DNA from: Acidovorax sp. SUPP3334
GTDB lineage: Bacteria > Pseudomonadota > Gammaproteobacteria > Burkholderiales > Burkholderiaceae_C
DNA length: 64,000 nucleotides
Direction: 5' to 3'
Assembly (NCBI RefSeq): GCF_030159055.1
Contig: NZ_BQXQ01000006.1
Coordinates: 1-64,000, forward strand
Numbering within the stretch: position 1 is the stretch's first letter; each line of letters opens with the position of its first letter. Positions 24,971-37,595 of this stretch are shown one piece after another. Below the pieces are notes generated by a model, which was not told the DNA's origin, searched no databases, and was given only the letters and a program-made list of their open reading frames with translations. The position numbers and the translations under genes are program-made.

Positions 24971-25276
24971 GGCACCACCATGAGCGAAATCATCGCCACC
25001 AACACCAACACCAACACCAACACCAACACCAACACCAACACCAACACCAACACCAACACCAACACCAACACCAGCGTCGCGTCCATCATGGGCGAAATCA
25101 TGGCGGCCAGCGGCGAGCAGAGCCGTGACATCGAACGCGTGAACCAGGCCATCGCCCAACTCGACACCACGACCCAGCAGAATGCGGCCTGGGTGGAAGA
25201 GGTGTCCGCTGCCGCACGCTCCATGCAGGAGCAGACCGACCTGCTGCGGCAGGTGGTGGGCGCCTTCAAGGTGTGA
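24971..25276 (+). pseudogene. methyl-accepting chemotaxis protein, 3' part (broken)
   Basis: Continuation of the signalling domain: GTTMSEIIA, then a long (NT)n stretch, then SIMGEIMAASGEQSRDIERV, NQAIAQLDTTTQQNAAWVEE and a C-terminus ending VVGAFKV. Methylation-type glutamine/glutamate pairs are visible. Between MSEI and IMGEIM, normal receptors have a short coiled-coil bridge (such as VKRVTD). Here it is replaced or expanded by a hexanucleotide repeat that keeps the frame. It is separated from its 5' part by the transposon. Confidence 0.92.
25001..25072. repeat. hexanucleotide microsatellite (AACACC)12
   Basis: Twelve perfect tandem AACACC units encode alternating Asn-Thr within the chemoreceptor remnant. 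Because the unit is six bases, length changes keep the frame. Perfect units imply recent slippage. Confidence 0.97.
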
Positions 25277-25364
25277 TGGGTTTGGGGCTTGAGGGTCCAG
25301 GCGGGGGCAGTTGGCGCTGGTGCTGACGCTGACGCTGACGCTCAGAATCGGTTGCACCCTCAAG

Positions 25365-25396
25365 AACCCCCGCCAGTCTGCGGCTGGCGGGGGTTT
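25365..25396 (+). terminator. rho-independent terminator after the chemoreceptor gene
   Basis: A 12-bp GC-rich stem (AACCCCCGCCAG with CTGGCGGGGGTT; 7-nt loop TCTGCGG) runs into TTTCTTATTTT. It is placed and oriented to end chemoreceptor transcription. Upstream at about 25317-25350 is a short imperfect (GCTGAC) repeat. The remainder of 25277-25536 shows no gene. Confidence 0.85.
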
Positions 25397-25536
25397 CTTA
25401 TTTTGTGCGTTGGTCGGATGGTTGCGTGCCGTGCTTTTCAGTGGCGCAAGCGGTCTCTCCGTGAGGGAATGCGGCCATTCCCCAATCCCTCCTCATGGAG
25501 CCTTGGCGAATGAATCGCACCGGAAGGCCCACAAAG

Positions 25537-25572
25537 AAAAACCCCGCAGGCTTCGCAGCCTGCGGGGTTTTT
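25537..25572. terminator. bidirectional terminator after groEL
   Basis: The stem AAAAACCCCGCAGGC pairs with GCCTGCGGGGTTTTT around a 6-nt loop, with A-runs on the left and T-runs on the right, so it can work in both directions. It ends groESL transcription on the minus strand. Confidence 0.88.
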
Positions 25573-25621
25573 ATGGAGGCGCCGGGCAGAAGAGTCTTCA
25601 GCCCGGCACGGCCATCGGCAA

Positions 25622-27289
<1,668 letters not shown>

Positions 27290-27327
27290 TCAGTAAACAG
27301 GATGTTCAGGAAAAGGGCCTTGAGGGC

Positions 27328-27618
27328 TTACTTTTCGACGACTGCGAACAGATCGTCTTCCTTCATCACCAGCAATTCGTCGCCATTGACCTTGACGGTC
27401 TGGCCAGAGTACTTGCCGAACAGAACGCGGTCGCCGACCTTCATGTTCAAGGCGATCAGGTCGCCCTTGTCATTCTTCTTGCCGGGACCGACGGCCAGCA
27501 CTTCACCTTGATCGGGCTTTTCAGCAGCGTTGTCGGGGATCACGATGCCGGAAGCGGTCGTGGTTTCGCTTTCAATACGCTTGACGATCACGCGATCGTG
27601 CAGGGGGCGAAGGTTCAT
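27328..27618 (-). CDS. groS: co-chaperonin GroES (10 kDa)
   Basis: A 96-residue co-chaperonin beginning [18 protein letters not shown], with a mobile loop ([18 protein letters not shown]) and an ending DDLFAVVEK. It caps GroEL. It is first in the groESL operon. An AGGAGAG ribosome site precedes the start, and a CIRCE operator lies about 95 bp upstream. Confidence 0.98.
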   Translation of the reverse strand: MNLRPLHDRVIVKRIESETTTASGIVIPDNAAEKPDQGEVLAVGPGKKNDKGDLIALNMKVGDRVLFGKYSGQTVKVNGDELLVMKEDDLFAVVEK

Positions 27619-27711
27619 TGCATCTCTCCTGGTTCAAAAAAGGATTTCGACATCAACAACGTGCCCGCAAGAGCGGGCGCTTTCTGACTTGAGCGGCTGG
27701 TGCCGGCGTTG

Positions 27712-27738
27712 CTAGCACTCGGTCGCATCGAGTGCTAA
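27712..27738 (-). promoter_or_regulatory. CIRCE operator of groESL (HrcA site)
   Basis: An inverted repeat TAGCACTC-N9-GAGTGCTA with one mismatch to the 9-9-9 consensus (C for T at the outermost left base). It lies between the promoter and groES, so HrcA would repress groESL until heat stress. Confidence 0.92.
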
Positions 27739-27766
27739 TGATACGGGCATTCTTTCGCATTTCAAG
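27738..27766 (-). promoter_or_regulatory. groESL promoter, sigma70/sigma32-like
   Basis: On the minus strand CTTGAAA (27760-27766) is followed 16 bp later by TATCAT (27738-27743), and the intervening CCCGTAT fits a sigma32-like -10. It overlaps the outer edge of CIRCE, so HrcA binding would block it. The remainder of the 361-bp groES-to-27980 gap has no gene and should hold the start of the polysaccharide operon, but no JUMPstart element was seen. Confidence 0.6.
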
Positions 27767-27979
27767 AGGGGCGGTTGCTGTAAGAAGGCAGCTTCCTGTG
27801 GCGAAGGTGGTCGGCTGGAGCATGGACGGGGCATGCACCTACAATACCGACCTCCGTGAGGCCGGAGGTGATCCGGCGCCTGATGCCAGTCTGCAGTGCC
27901 AGGCAGGCAAGGCGCCGTCTCGGCGGTGCTCTCAATCAAACGTCCGGGTGGCGGGCAGCTCAATCGATTCGGGAGTCTG

Positions 27980-28351
27980 ATGGCGTCTTTGCAAGCAACC
28001 ACCGCGCTGATGGGCATCGGCCTTGCGGTGCTCATCCTCTACCTGATCCGCAGGGACCACCTGTATCTGATGCATGGCCTGTTCTGGGTCGTGGTGGCGG
28101 CTGCGGCCGCCATGCTGGGGGCATGGCCGGGTCTGATCGATCGCCTGGCCAGGCTGCTGGGCATCAGCTACCCCCCCGCGCTGCTGCTGCTTCTGGCGAG
28201 CATGGTGCTTTTGGTGAAGTCGTTGCATACCGACATGGTGAACACCCGCATCGAAAGAGATGTCCGCCGGCTGAACCAGCGGCTGGCCCTGCTGCAGGCC
28301 GATAACGAAAGCCTGCGCGCGCGCGTGATGGGCGAGGGCCCCCAGCCATGA
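27980..28351 (+). CDS. DUF2304 family membrane protein
   Basis: A 123-residue protein with three hydrophobic segments (TTALMGIGLAVLILYLIRRD; LMHGLFWVVVAAAAAMLG; PPALLLLLASMVLLVKSLHT) and a C-terminal coiled-coil-like tail (RIERDVRRLNQRLALLQADN). This is the DUF2304 layout, often beside polysaccharide glycosyltransferase genes. The ATG at 27980 gives MASLQATTAL; the upstream frame is not supported. The stop overlaps the manC start (ATGA), so it is coupled to the polysaccharide operon. Function unknown. Confidence 0.8.
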   Translation: MASLQATTALMGIGLAVLILYLIRRDHLYLMHGLFWVVVAAAAAMLGAWPGLIDRLARLLGISYPPALLLLLASMVLLVKSLHTDMVNTRIERDVRRLNQRLALLQADNESLRARVMGEGPQP

Positions 28352-29832
28352 CCATGGCGCAGCCGTTATTGCCGGTGATCCTGTGCGGCGGGTCGGGCAC
28401 GCGCCTGTGGCCCCTGTCGCGGGAGGCGTATCCCAAGCAATTTCTGGCTCTGGCCGGGGCCATGACCATGCTGCAGGACACGGCGCTGAGGCTGCAGGGG
28501 TGGGCGCCCGAGGTAGGCGTCGCCACCGATCCCATCCTTGTCTGCAATACCGAGCACCGCTTCGTGGCCGCCAGCCAGTTGCTGGCCGTCGGCATCCGCA
28601 AGGCACGCGTCCTGCTGGAGCCGGTCGGACGCAACACGGCGCCAGCGCTGACCCTGGCTGCCCTGCAAGCAGGTGCCGAAGGGCACGATCCCGTCATGCT
28701 GGCCATGCCGGCCGATCATGTCGTGCAGGATCTGCTGGCATTTCATGCAGCGGTCCGGCGGGCTTTCTCCATCGCCGAAGCCGGCGGACTGGTAACGTTC
28801 GGCATCGTGCCGGACCGGCCCGAAACGGGCTACGGCTACATTCAATGCCACCCGGCGGGCGAGCAAGGCCAAGGCATCCATCGGATCGCCAGCTTTGCGG
28901 AAAAGCCCGACGCGCCGACCGCGCAGCGTTATCTGGACGCAGGCGACTATTTCTGGAACAGCGGTCTTTTCATGGTGCGCGCCAGCCAGTGGCTTGCCGC
29001 CATCCGCGCATGCCGGCCCGATATTCTCTCGGCTTGCGAAGCCGCCATGCAAGGTGCTCAGCGAGACCTCGACTTCATTCGGCCCGACGCTTCCGCCTTC
29101 GAGGCCTGCCCCCCCGACTCGATCGATTACGCCGTCATGGAGCGGCTGCCCCTGATGCCGGAACTGGGTATTCCCACCTTCGCGGTCGCCATGCAGGCCG
29201 GCTGGTCGGATCTCGGAGCCTGGGACGCCTTGTGGAACGTGCTGGAGCGAGACGGCAATGGCAACGCAACGGTGGGCGATGCACTCTTGGAAAACAGCGA
29301 AAACACGCTGCTGATGTCCACGCACCGGCTTGTGGCAGGCGTGGGGCTCGACCACATCGTCGTCGTCGAAACACCCGATGCGGTGCTGGTGGCCGACAAG
29401 CGGCGGACTCAGGACGTCAAGCACATCGTGGCCCGGCTGAAACAAGAAGGGCATGCCCTGGCCCACCACCACCGCAAGGTCCATCGGCCCTGGGGCTGGT
29501 ACGACGCCATCGACAGCGGCGAACGCTTTCAGGTCAAGCGCATCGTGGTCAACCCGGGCGCCCGCCTGAGCATGCAAATGCATTACCACCGTGCCGAGCA
29601 CTGGGTGGTGGTGCGAGGCACGGCAGAAATCACCAATGGCGATGACACCTACCTGCTGGCGCAAAACGAATCCACATTCATTCCCGTCGGTCGGCGCCAC
29701 CGTCTGGCCAATCCGGGAAAAACGCCCCTCGAGATCATCGAAGTCCAGTCCGGAGACTATCTGGGCGAGGACGATATCGTCCGGTTCGACGACATCTATG
29801 GGCGGTCCACCAGTGCTGAGGGCCTTTCGTGA
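28348..29832 (+). CDS. manC: mannose-1-phosphate guanylyltransferase / mannose-6-phosphate isomerase
   Basis: A bifunctional enzyme of 494 residues. The N-terminal nucleotidyltransferase domain has GGSGTRLWPLSREAYPKQFL and FAEKPD. The C-terminal cupin domain (about residues 370-480, HRPWGWYDAID, ARLSMQMHYHRAEHW) has the isomerase metal ligands. It makes GDP-mannose from mannose phosphate, a precursor for GDP-mannose, rhamnose or fucose sugars of LPS/EPS. No dedicated manB, gmd or rmd gene is in the window. Confidence 0.95.
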   Translation: MTMAQPLLPVILCGGSGTRLWPLSREAYPKQFLALAGAMTMLQDTALRLQGWAPEVGVATDPILVCNTEHRFVAASQLLAVGIRKARVLLEPVGRNTAPALTLAALQAGAEGHDPVMLAMPADHVVQDLLAFHAAVRRAFSIAEAGGLVTFGIVPDRPETGYGYIQCHPAGEQGQGIHRIASFAEKPDAPTAQRYLDAGDYFWNSGLFMVRASQWLAAIRACRPDILSACEAAMQGAQRDLDFIRPDASAFEACPPDSIDYAVMERLPLMPELGIPTFAVAMQAGWSDLGAWDALWNVLERDGNGNATVGDALLENSENTLLMSTHRLVAGVGLDHIVVVETPDAVLVADKRRTQDVKHIVARLKQEGHALAHHHRKVHRPWGWYDAIDSGERFQVKRIVVNPGARLSMQMHYHRAEHWVVVRGTAEITNGDDTYLLAQNESTFIPVGRRHRLANPGKTPLEIIEVQSGDYLGEDDIVRFDDIYGRSTSAEGLS

Positions 29833-29938
29833 TGAGCCGCCGTTTCGTCTGCTTGAGCGCTCAGCCAGCCTATCTCGAACGTGACTGCCCAGGTTTCGTC
29901 TGCGCCTGATCAGGCTCTATTTTTTCCGACATAAAAAC

Positions 29939-32202
<2,264 letters not shown>

Positions 32203-32206
32203 GAGC

Positions 32207-33022
32207 ATGCAAGCGTCTGGTCTGAAGCCGCTTTCTCAATTGCAGTTGCTGCTGTCTGATGTGCAGGGTGCGTTGAAGCTATGGCGTTTCTGGTTGCACT
32301 TGGGGCTTGAAGATATTCTCAAGCAGTACCGAAGGTCCTTTCTTGGACCGGTATGGATATCGATCAACACCGCGATTTTTATCGGTGCGTTCGGCTTGAT
32401 CGGCTCGCAGGTTTTCAAGATCGACGTGCAGACTTACCTGCCGTTTTTCTGCGTCAGCCATGTTCTGTTTTTGTTTATTTCACAGTCTATTTCAGACAGT
32501 TGCCATACGTTCACTTCTGCCGGCGCTTTCCTGAAGCAAACGCCTTATCCCAAGTCTGCCTTTGGTCTTCGGGTGATATGGCGCAACCTGCTTATGCTCG
32601 GGCATAACATTCCCATCGCCATCGTCGTATTGCTTGTATTTGGTGGTTTGGGAAAAGTTCAGGTGCTGCCTTTTTTGTTGGGACTAGTGTTTACCGTAAT
32701 CTGCGCGGTATTGGTGGCATGCGTTCTGGGGTCGCTATGTGCTCGATTCAGAGACATTCCCATGATCGTCACTAGTTTTATGCAGGTAGCGATGTTTCTT
32801 ACCCCGGTGATGTGGCAACCCTCGCAACTCAGCGAGCGAGCCAAGCTGATCGTGCACATCAATCCGCTCGCGGCTTTTCTGGACTTGATCCGAGCTCCAG
32901 TCTTGGGGCAGGCAGTCGATCCTCACAGCTATTTGATGGCGGGGCTGACCTTCATCGCGCTGGTGGCCGCATTTTTCACCATTTTTCTTAAGAGCCGCCG
33001 CAGGCTCGTGTATTGGCTCTGA
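32207..33022 (+). CDS. wzm: ABC-2 type polysaccharide export permease (Wzm)
   Basis: A 271-residue inner-membrane protein with six hydrophobic segments and the Wzm/KpsM entry motif DILKQYRRSFLGPVWISIN. The ATG at 32207 lies just after the WbpB stop; a longer frame would overlap wbpB by about 55 bp. It exports undecaprenyl-linked O-antigen together with the next gene product. The coding sequence is less GC-rich than the preceding genes. Confidence 0.9.
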   Translation: MQASGLKPLSQLQLLLSDVQGALKLWRFWLHLGLEDILKQYRRSFLGPVWISINTAIFIGAFGLIGSQVFKIDVQTYLPFFCVSHVLFLFISQSISDSCHTFTSAGAFLKQTPYPKSAFGLRVIWRNLLMLGHNIPIAIVVLLVFGGLGKVQVLPFLLGLVFTVICAVLVACVLGSLCARFRDIPMIVTSFMQVAMFLTPVMWQPSQLSERAKLIVHINPLAAFLDLIRAPVLGQAVDPHSYLMAGLTFIALVAAFFTIFLKSRRRLVYWL

Positions 33023-33024
33023 AC

Positions 33025-33774
33025 ATGGCAAGTATCGAACTCGACCAAGTGAGCGTCGATTTCCCATTGTTTTCTTCACGCTCGCGTGGCCTTCTCAATA
33101 CCTTGCTGGGCAAGGCCCAAGGACACAGAGGCCGAATCGAAGATATCGGCGGTGGCGCGATTGCAGTAAGGGCGCTGCGAAACGTGACTTTGTCGTTCAA
33201 GGATGGGGATCGTGTGGGGCTGATCGGGCGCAATGGTGCGGGTAAGTCCACCATGTTGCGGGTGTTATCCAGCGTCTATGAGCCTACCTCTGGCGTTATG
33301 CGCTCTTCCGGGCACATCTCCTCGTTGATCGACCTGATGCTGGGTATGGATCCCGAGGCAAGCGGGTATGAGTTCATTGCGACGCGGTGCGTCGTCATGG
33401 GCATCAATAGCAAGGATGCGAAAGCACTGGTGCTGGACATTGAGGAGTTCACGGAACTTGGCGATTACCTGCATCTGCCAGTGCGCACCTACTCTTCGGG
33501 AATGATGCTGCGACTTGCCTTCGCTGTGTCCACTGCGGTGGCGCCCGACATTCTTTTAATGGATGAAATGATCGGTGTAGGGGACGCGCAGTTCATCGAC
33601 AAAGCCCGGATTCGCCTGGAGAACATGATGAGCCGCGTCAAGATATTGGTGTTGGCATCTCACAGCGATCCTATTCTCAAGACCTTCTGCAACCAAGGCA
33701 TCTGGCTGAATGAAGGGCAAATTCGCATGCACGGCAACATTGATGACTGCCTTGCGGCATATCACGCCAGCTAG
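33025..33774 (+). CDS. wzt: polysaccharide export ATP-binding protein (Wzt, short form)
   Basis: A 249-residue ATPase. It has Walker A GRNGAGKS, signature YSSGMMLRL, Walker B DILLMDEMIGVGD and switch VLASHS. It lacks the C-terminal carbohydrate-binding domain of O8/O9a-type Wzt. Export should therefore not depend on a chain-end cap recognised by Wzt, as in the K. pneumoniae O2a/KpsT style. Start at 33025, two bases after wzm. Confidence 0.9.
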   Translation: MASIELDQVSVDFPLFSSRSRGLLNTLLGKAQGHRGRIEDIGGGAIAVRALRNVTLSFKDGDRVGLIGRNGAGKSTMLRVLSSVYEPTSGVMRSSGHISSLIDLMLGMDPEASGYEFIATRCVVMGINSKDAKALVLDIEEFTELGDYLHLPVRTYSSGMMLRLAFAVSTAVAPDILLMDEMIGVGDAQFIDKARIRLENMMSRVKILVLASHSDPILKTFCNQGIWLNEGQIRMHGNIDDCLAAYHAS

Positions 33775-33795
33775 CGAAACATCAGGAGCAATGGC

Positions 33796-34380
33796 ATGAG
33801 CGAGCCTATATATACAGCCCATCCAACAGCCATCATCGACCGGGGCGCGCAAATCGGGGCCGGAACTCGCGTGTGGCACTGGGCACATATTTGTGCCGGC
33901 GCGCGCATTGGAGAAGGATGCTCATTCGGGCAGAACGTTTACGTGGGCAACGATGTGGTCATTGGCAATAACGTCAAGGTCCAAAACAATGTCAGCGTCT
34001 ACGACGCTGTCACTTTGGAAGACGACGTCTTTTGTGGCCCGAGTGTCGTTTTCACGAACGTCTATAACCCCAGAAGCAGTGTCAAGCGCAAGCATGAGTA
34101 CCGTGCAACCCTCGTTCAGCGTGGCGCAACCTTAGGTGCCAATGCCACCATCGTGTGCGGAAGCACCGTAGGCGCACATGCTTTCATTGCAGCAGGTGCG
34201 GTGGTCAATCGCGACGTCAAACCATATGCCTTGATGGCTGGCGTTCCCGCTCGTCAAATTGGCTGGATGAGCGAGCACGGCGAACGACTGGATTTGCCCC
34301 TGGACGGTGACGGTGACGCGGCCTGTCCCGATACCGGTTTGTACTACTCCTTGCGAGATGGCCAGCTCCAGCGCGCGTGA
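33796..34380 (+). CDS. wbpD: UDP-3-amino-uronate N-acetyltransferase, WbpD type
   Basis: A 194-residue left-handed beta-helix acetyltransferase with hexapeptide repeats ([36 protein letters not shown]) and the WbpD/WlbB block [18 protein letters not shown]. It acetylates the 3-amino group of UDP-GlcNAc(3NH2)A using acetyl-CoA, producing UDP-GlcNAc(3NAc)A. It stands between wzt and wbpE. Confidence 0.92.
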   Translation: MSEPIYTAHPTAIIDRGAQIGAGTRVWHWAHICAGARIGEGCSFGQNVYVGNDVVIGNNVKVQNNVSVYDAVTLEDDVFCGPSVVFTNVYNPRSSVKRKHEYRATLVQRGATLGANATIVCGSTVGAHAFIAAGAVVNRDVKPYALMAGVPARQIGWMSEHGERLDLPLDGDGDAACPDTGLYYSLRDGQLQRA

Positions 34381-34407
34381 CTCCTGTAAACACAAAAAAG
34401 TCCACAC

Positions 34408-35496
34408 ATGGAATTCACAGACCTCAAGACCCAATATCAAAAGCTTCGACCTGATATCGACGCCCGCATTCAGAAGGTGCTGGAACACGGTCAGTACATC
34501 CTGGGCCCTGAAGTCCATGAACTGGAAGAGCGGTTGGCTGCGTACACCGGCGCGAAATATTGCATCACAGTGGCCAATGGCACGGACGCGCTACAGATCG
34601 CTCAGATGGCCCTGGGCATCGGTCCAGGGGATGAAGTCATCACGCCTGGTTTCACATACATTGCCACGGCGGAAACCGTTGCCTTGCTCGGTGCACGGCC
34701 CGTCTATGTGGATGTCCGGCCTGACACCTACAACCTTGATGCGTCTAAGCTTGAAGCAGCGATCACGCCGAAGACCAAGGCCATCATTCCAGTCAGCCTG
34801 TATGGTCAATGCGCGGATTTCGACGCGATCAATGCGGTTGCTGCTCGCCATGGCATCCCCGTCATCGAAGATGCAGCCCAAAGCTTTGGCGCGACCTACC
34901 ATGGCCGAAAAAGCTGCAATCTCACAACGGTGGCGTGTGCAAGCTTTTTCCCAAGCAAACCTCTAGGCTGCTACGGCGATGGTGGCGCCATTTTCACCAA
35001 CGATGAAGCGCTCGCGCGAGTGATGCGCCAGATTGCCCGCCATGGGCAAGATCGGCGATATCACCACGTACGGGTTGGGGTGAACAGCCGTCTGGACACC
35101 TTGCAAGCCGCTGTGCTTCTGGCCAAGCTGGATAGTTTTGACGAAGAAATAAAGTTGCGCCAACAAGTGGCGGACCGTTATCACCAATTGCTGAAGTCAG
35201 CGGGTATTTCCACCATCCCGCTCATCGCAGCCAATCAGCAGAGTGCCTGGGCTCAGTACACCGTTCGTGCGCAAGGGCGTGATCGCGTCCAAGCCTTGCT
35301 GAGCGAGGCAGGTGTGCCTACCGCCATTCATTACCCACTTCCTTTGAATAAGCAGCCTGCTGTGGCAGACCCGGATGTGCAGTTACCCGTGGGTGATCGT
35401 TTGGCTCAAGAGGTGCTGAGTCTGCCCATGGGCCCCTTCCTGACCATTTCCGACCAGGATCGGGTAATCAGTGCATTGACGAAAGCCATGGAATGA
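34408..35496 (+). CDS. wbpE: PLP-dependent 3-aminotransferase, WbpE/WlbC type
   Basis: A DegT/DnrJ/EryC1/StrS aminotransferase of 362 residues. The PLP-binding Lys lies in SFFPSKPLGCYGDGGAI; the family Asp is in VIEDAAQSFGA. It aminates the 3-keto-uronate made by WbpB with L-glutamate. The stop overlaps the next ATG (ATGA at 35493). Confidence 0.93.
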   Translation: MEFTDLKTQYQKLRPDIDARIQKVLEHGQYILGPEVHELEERLAAYTGAKYCITVANGTDALQIAQMALGIGPGDEVITPGFTYIATAETVALLGARPVYVDVRPDTYNLDASKLEAAITPKTKAIIPVSLYGQCADFDAINAVAARHGIPVIEDAAQSFGATYHGRKSCNLTTVACASFFPSKPLGCYGDGGAIFTNDEALARVMRQIARHGQDRRYHHVRVGVNSRLDTLQAAVLLAKLDSFDEEIKLRQQVADRYHQLLKSAGISTIPLIAANQQSAWAQYTVRAQGRDRVQALLSEAGVPTAIHYPLPLNKQPAVADPDVQLPVGDRLAQEVLSLPMGPFLTISDQDRVISALTKAME

Positions 35497-36587
35497 CCAG
35501 ACGCAAGATTCTCACGATCGTGGGTGCCCGACCCCAGTTCATCAAAGCAGCCGCAGTGTCGCGGACCATCCAGTCTGGTTTTGCCGATCAATTGGAAGAA
35601 CTGATCGTTCATACGGGCCAGCACTTTGACGACAACATGTCGAAGGTGTTTTTCGACGAGTTGGAGATTCCTGCACCCCATGTGCACTTAGCGATATCCG
35701 GAGGCAACCATGGTGCGATGACCGGCCGCATGCTGGAGGCAATAGAGGCGGTACTGCTAAAGGAGCGGCCAGATTGGGTGCTGGTCTACGGTGATACCAA
35801 TTCGACACTGGCCGGCGCATTGGCGGCGGCCAAGTTGAACATTCCCGTGGCGCATGTGGAAGCGGGCTTGCGATCATTCAACATGCGCATGCCGGAAGAA
35901 ATCAACCGGATTTTGACGGACCGTGTTTCGACACTGTTGTTGTGTCCTACGTCTACCGCCGTTGGGCATCTTGCCAACGAAGGCCTTACCCGCGGGGTTC
36001 ATTTGGTGGGGGACGTCATGTACGACGCATCGCTGTTTTATGGCAGCCTTGCCCTGCAGCGGAGTTCCATCCTTGACCAGCTGCAACTGTCTCAGCGCGG
36101 CTATGTGCTTGCAACATGCCACCGCGCCGAAAACACAGACGACTCCTCACGTCTTACGCAGATCGTCGAAGCGTTGGTAGAAGTCGCGCAGGACATGCCC
36201 GTTGTGCTCCCTTTGCATCCGCGCACAAGACGCCTTATCGAGGCAACGGGCTTGCAAGCCAGCTTGGCGAAGTTGCATGTGGTTGAACCGCTCTCATATC
36301 TCGATATGGTGGCGCTGGAGCAAGCGGCAGCAGTCATCATGACGGACTCTGGCGGTGTTCAAAAAGAAGCCTATTTCTACAGGGTTCCCTGCATCACCCT
36401 CCGCGATGAGACGGAGTGGGTTGAAACTGTCACGCTGGGTTGGAACCGCCTGACAGGGGCGACGAAAGATCGCATTCTCTTGGCTTATCGGGACGTCGTA
36501 GCTTCGCCCCCTCCTGCGGCCGGTAACGAAAATCCCTACGGAAATGGCGATGCATCCGCGCGCCTGCTGCAATTCCTCGCTTCATAA
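35493..36587 (+). CDS. wbpI: UDP-GlcNAc(3NAc)A 2-epimerase, WbpI type (non-hydrolysing)
   Basis: A 364-residue epimerase of the WecB/WbpI fold. It has TIVGARPQFIKAAAVSR at the N-terminus, VYGDTNSTLAGALAA and HVEAGLRSFNMRMPEEINR in the middle, and TDSGGVQKEAYFYRVPCITL near the end. In this gene context the substrate is the diacetamido uronic acid, giving the manno form, rather than UDP-GlcNAc. It completes the WbpO-B-E-D-I set. Confidence 0.88.
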   Translation: MTRRKILTIVGARPQFIKAAAVSRTIQSGFADQLEELIVHTGQHFDDNMSKVFFDELEIPAPHVHLAISGGNHGAMTGRMLEAIEAVLLKERPDWVLVYGDTNSTLAGALAAAKLNIPVAHVEAGLRSFNMRMPEEINRILTDRVSTLLLCPTSTAVGHLANEGLTRGVHLVGDVMYDASLFYGSLALQRSSILDQLQLSQRGYVLATCHRAENTDDSSRLTQIVEALVEVAQDMPVVLPLHPRTRRLIEATGLQASLAKLHVVEPLSYLDMVALEQAAAVIMTDSGGVQKEAYFYRVPCITLRDETEWVETVTLGWNRLTGATKDRILLAYRDVVASPPPAAGNENPYGNGDASARLLQFLAS

Positions 36588-36607
36588 CTCTTCACTGGAA
36601 AAATCAC

Positions 36608-37549
36608 ATGAAAGTTTTTGTCACTGGTGGCCTCGGCCAAATTGGCTCTCACGTCGTTGAAATGCTGCTTGCTCGCGGCGACGACGTGCTAACGATCGAT
36701 AACCTTGCCACTGGCAGGCGTGAGCATTTGGATGAGCATCCACAATTGAAGGTTGTGATTGGCTCTATCGCAGACAAGCCACTGGTGGACCAACTGCTGG
36801 GTGAGTTTCGCCCGGACGCGGTGGTCCACACCGCAGCCTCTTACAAGGACCCCGATGACTGGTACAACGACACGCTGACGAACTGCGTTGGAGGTTCGAA
36901 CGTCATCGACGCAGCGAAGCGCAACGGAGTGAAGCGGTTTGTATATTTTCAAACCGCTCTTTGCTACGGCCTGCGCCCGCAACAGCATCCCATCCGCCTG
37001 GACCATCCGCGCTTGCCGGGTGGCAGCAGTTATGCCATCAGCAAAACCGCAAACGAGTTGTACCTCGAGCTGTCCGGGCTGGACTTCGTAACGTTCCGCC
37101 TAGCGAACGTGGTGGGGCCGCGCAACGTGGCTGGTCCGCTGCCCATTTTTTATCAGCGACTCAAGGATGGAAAACGTTGCTTCGTCACCAAGGCACGGCG
37201 CGATTTCGTCTTTGTCGAAGATCTGGCTCGGGTCGTCCTCAAGGCATGCGATGGCATCGGACATGGGACATACCATTTTTCATCCGGCACGGATATCGCG
37301 ATTGAAGAGTTGTACAACGCGGTGGTCACTGCGATGGGCTTCACCGACAAGCCAGAAGCCGAGGCCAAAGAACTGGGCCCGGACGACGTCGCCTCGATCC
37401 TGCTGGACCCTTCTAGGACGTTCGAAGACTTTGGTCAGCTGACTTTTACACCGCTCCAGCATACGGTCGATGCGGCAATCAATTATTACAAGCAACACGG
37501 AACGCTTGGTGAGTACACGCATTTAAGAATTGAACATGGTAAGAAATAA
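36608..37549 (+). CDS. SDR epimerase/dehydratase 1 (Bordetella WbmF/G-like)
   Basis: An extended short-chain dehydrogenase of 313 residues. It has the NAD motif GGLGQIG, HTAASYKDPDDW after strand 4, and catalytic YAISK (Tyr-x3-Lys) with FQTALCYG before it. The same HTAAxYKDPxDW and FQTALCYG motifs occur in the gene at 38718, so the two are paralogues. From memory, Bordetella O-antigen loci carry related WbmF/G/H enzymes acting on UDP-diacetamido-uronic acids. A 4-epimerase or similar role is inferred; substrate not shown. Confidence 0.8.
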   Translation: MKVFVTGGLGQIGSHVVEMLLARGDDVLTIDNLATGRREHLDEHPQLKVVIGSIADKPLVDQLLGEFRPDAVVHTAASYKDPDDWYNDTLTNCVGGSNVIDAAKRNGVKRFVYFQTALCYGLRPQQHPIRLDHPRLPGGSSYAISKTANELYLELSGLDFVTFRLANVVGPRNVAGPLPIFYQRLKDGKRCFVTKARRDFVFVEDLARVVLKACDGIGHGTYHFSSGTDIAIEELYNAVVTAMGFTDKPEAEAKELGPDDVASILLDPSRTFEDFGQLTFTPLQHTVDAAINYYKQHGTLGEYTHLRIEHGKK

Positions 37550-37595
37550 CAGTTCAATAACTCCTGCTTGGTTTATTTTTTATTGAACATTTTTA

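Noticed and set aside
25001..25072. CRISPR-like array
   Set aside because: The units are six bases, directly tandem without spacers, and translate in frame in a chemoreceptor: a microsatellite.
27739..27979. JUMPstart/ops element before the polysaccharide operon
   Set aside because: No GGCGGTAG motif was seen upstream of the DUF2304 gene.
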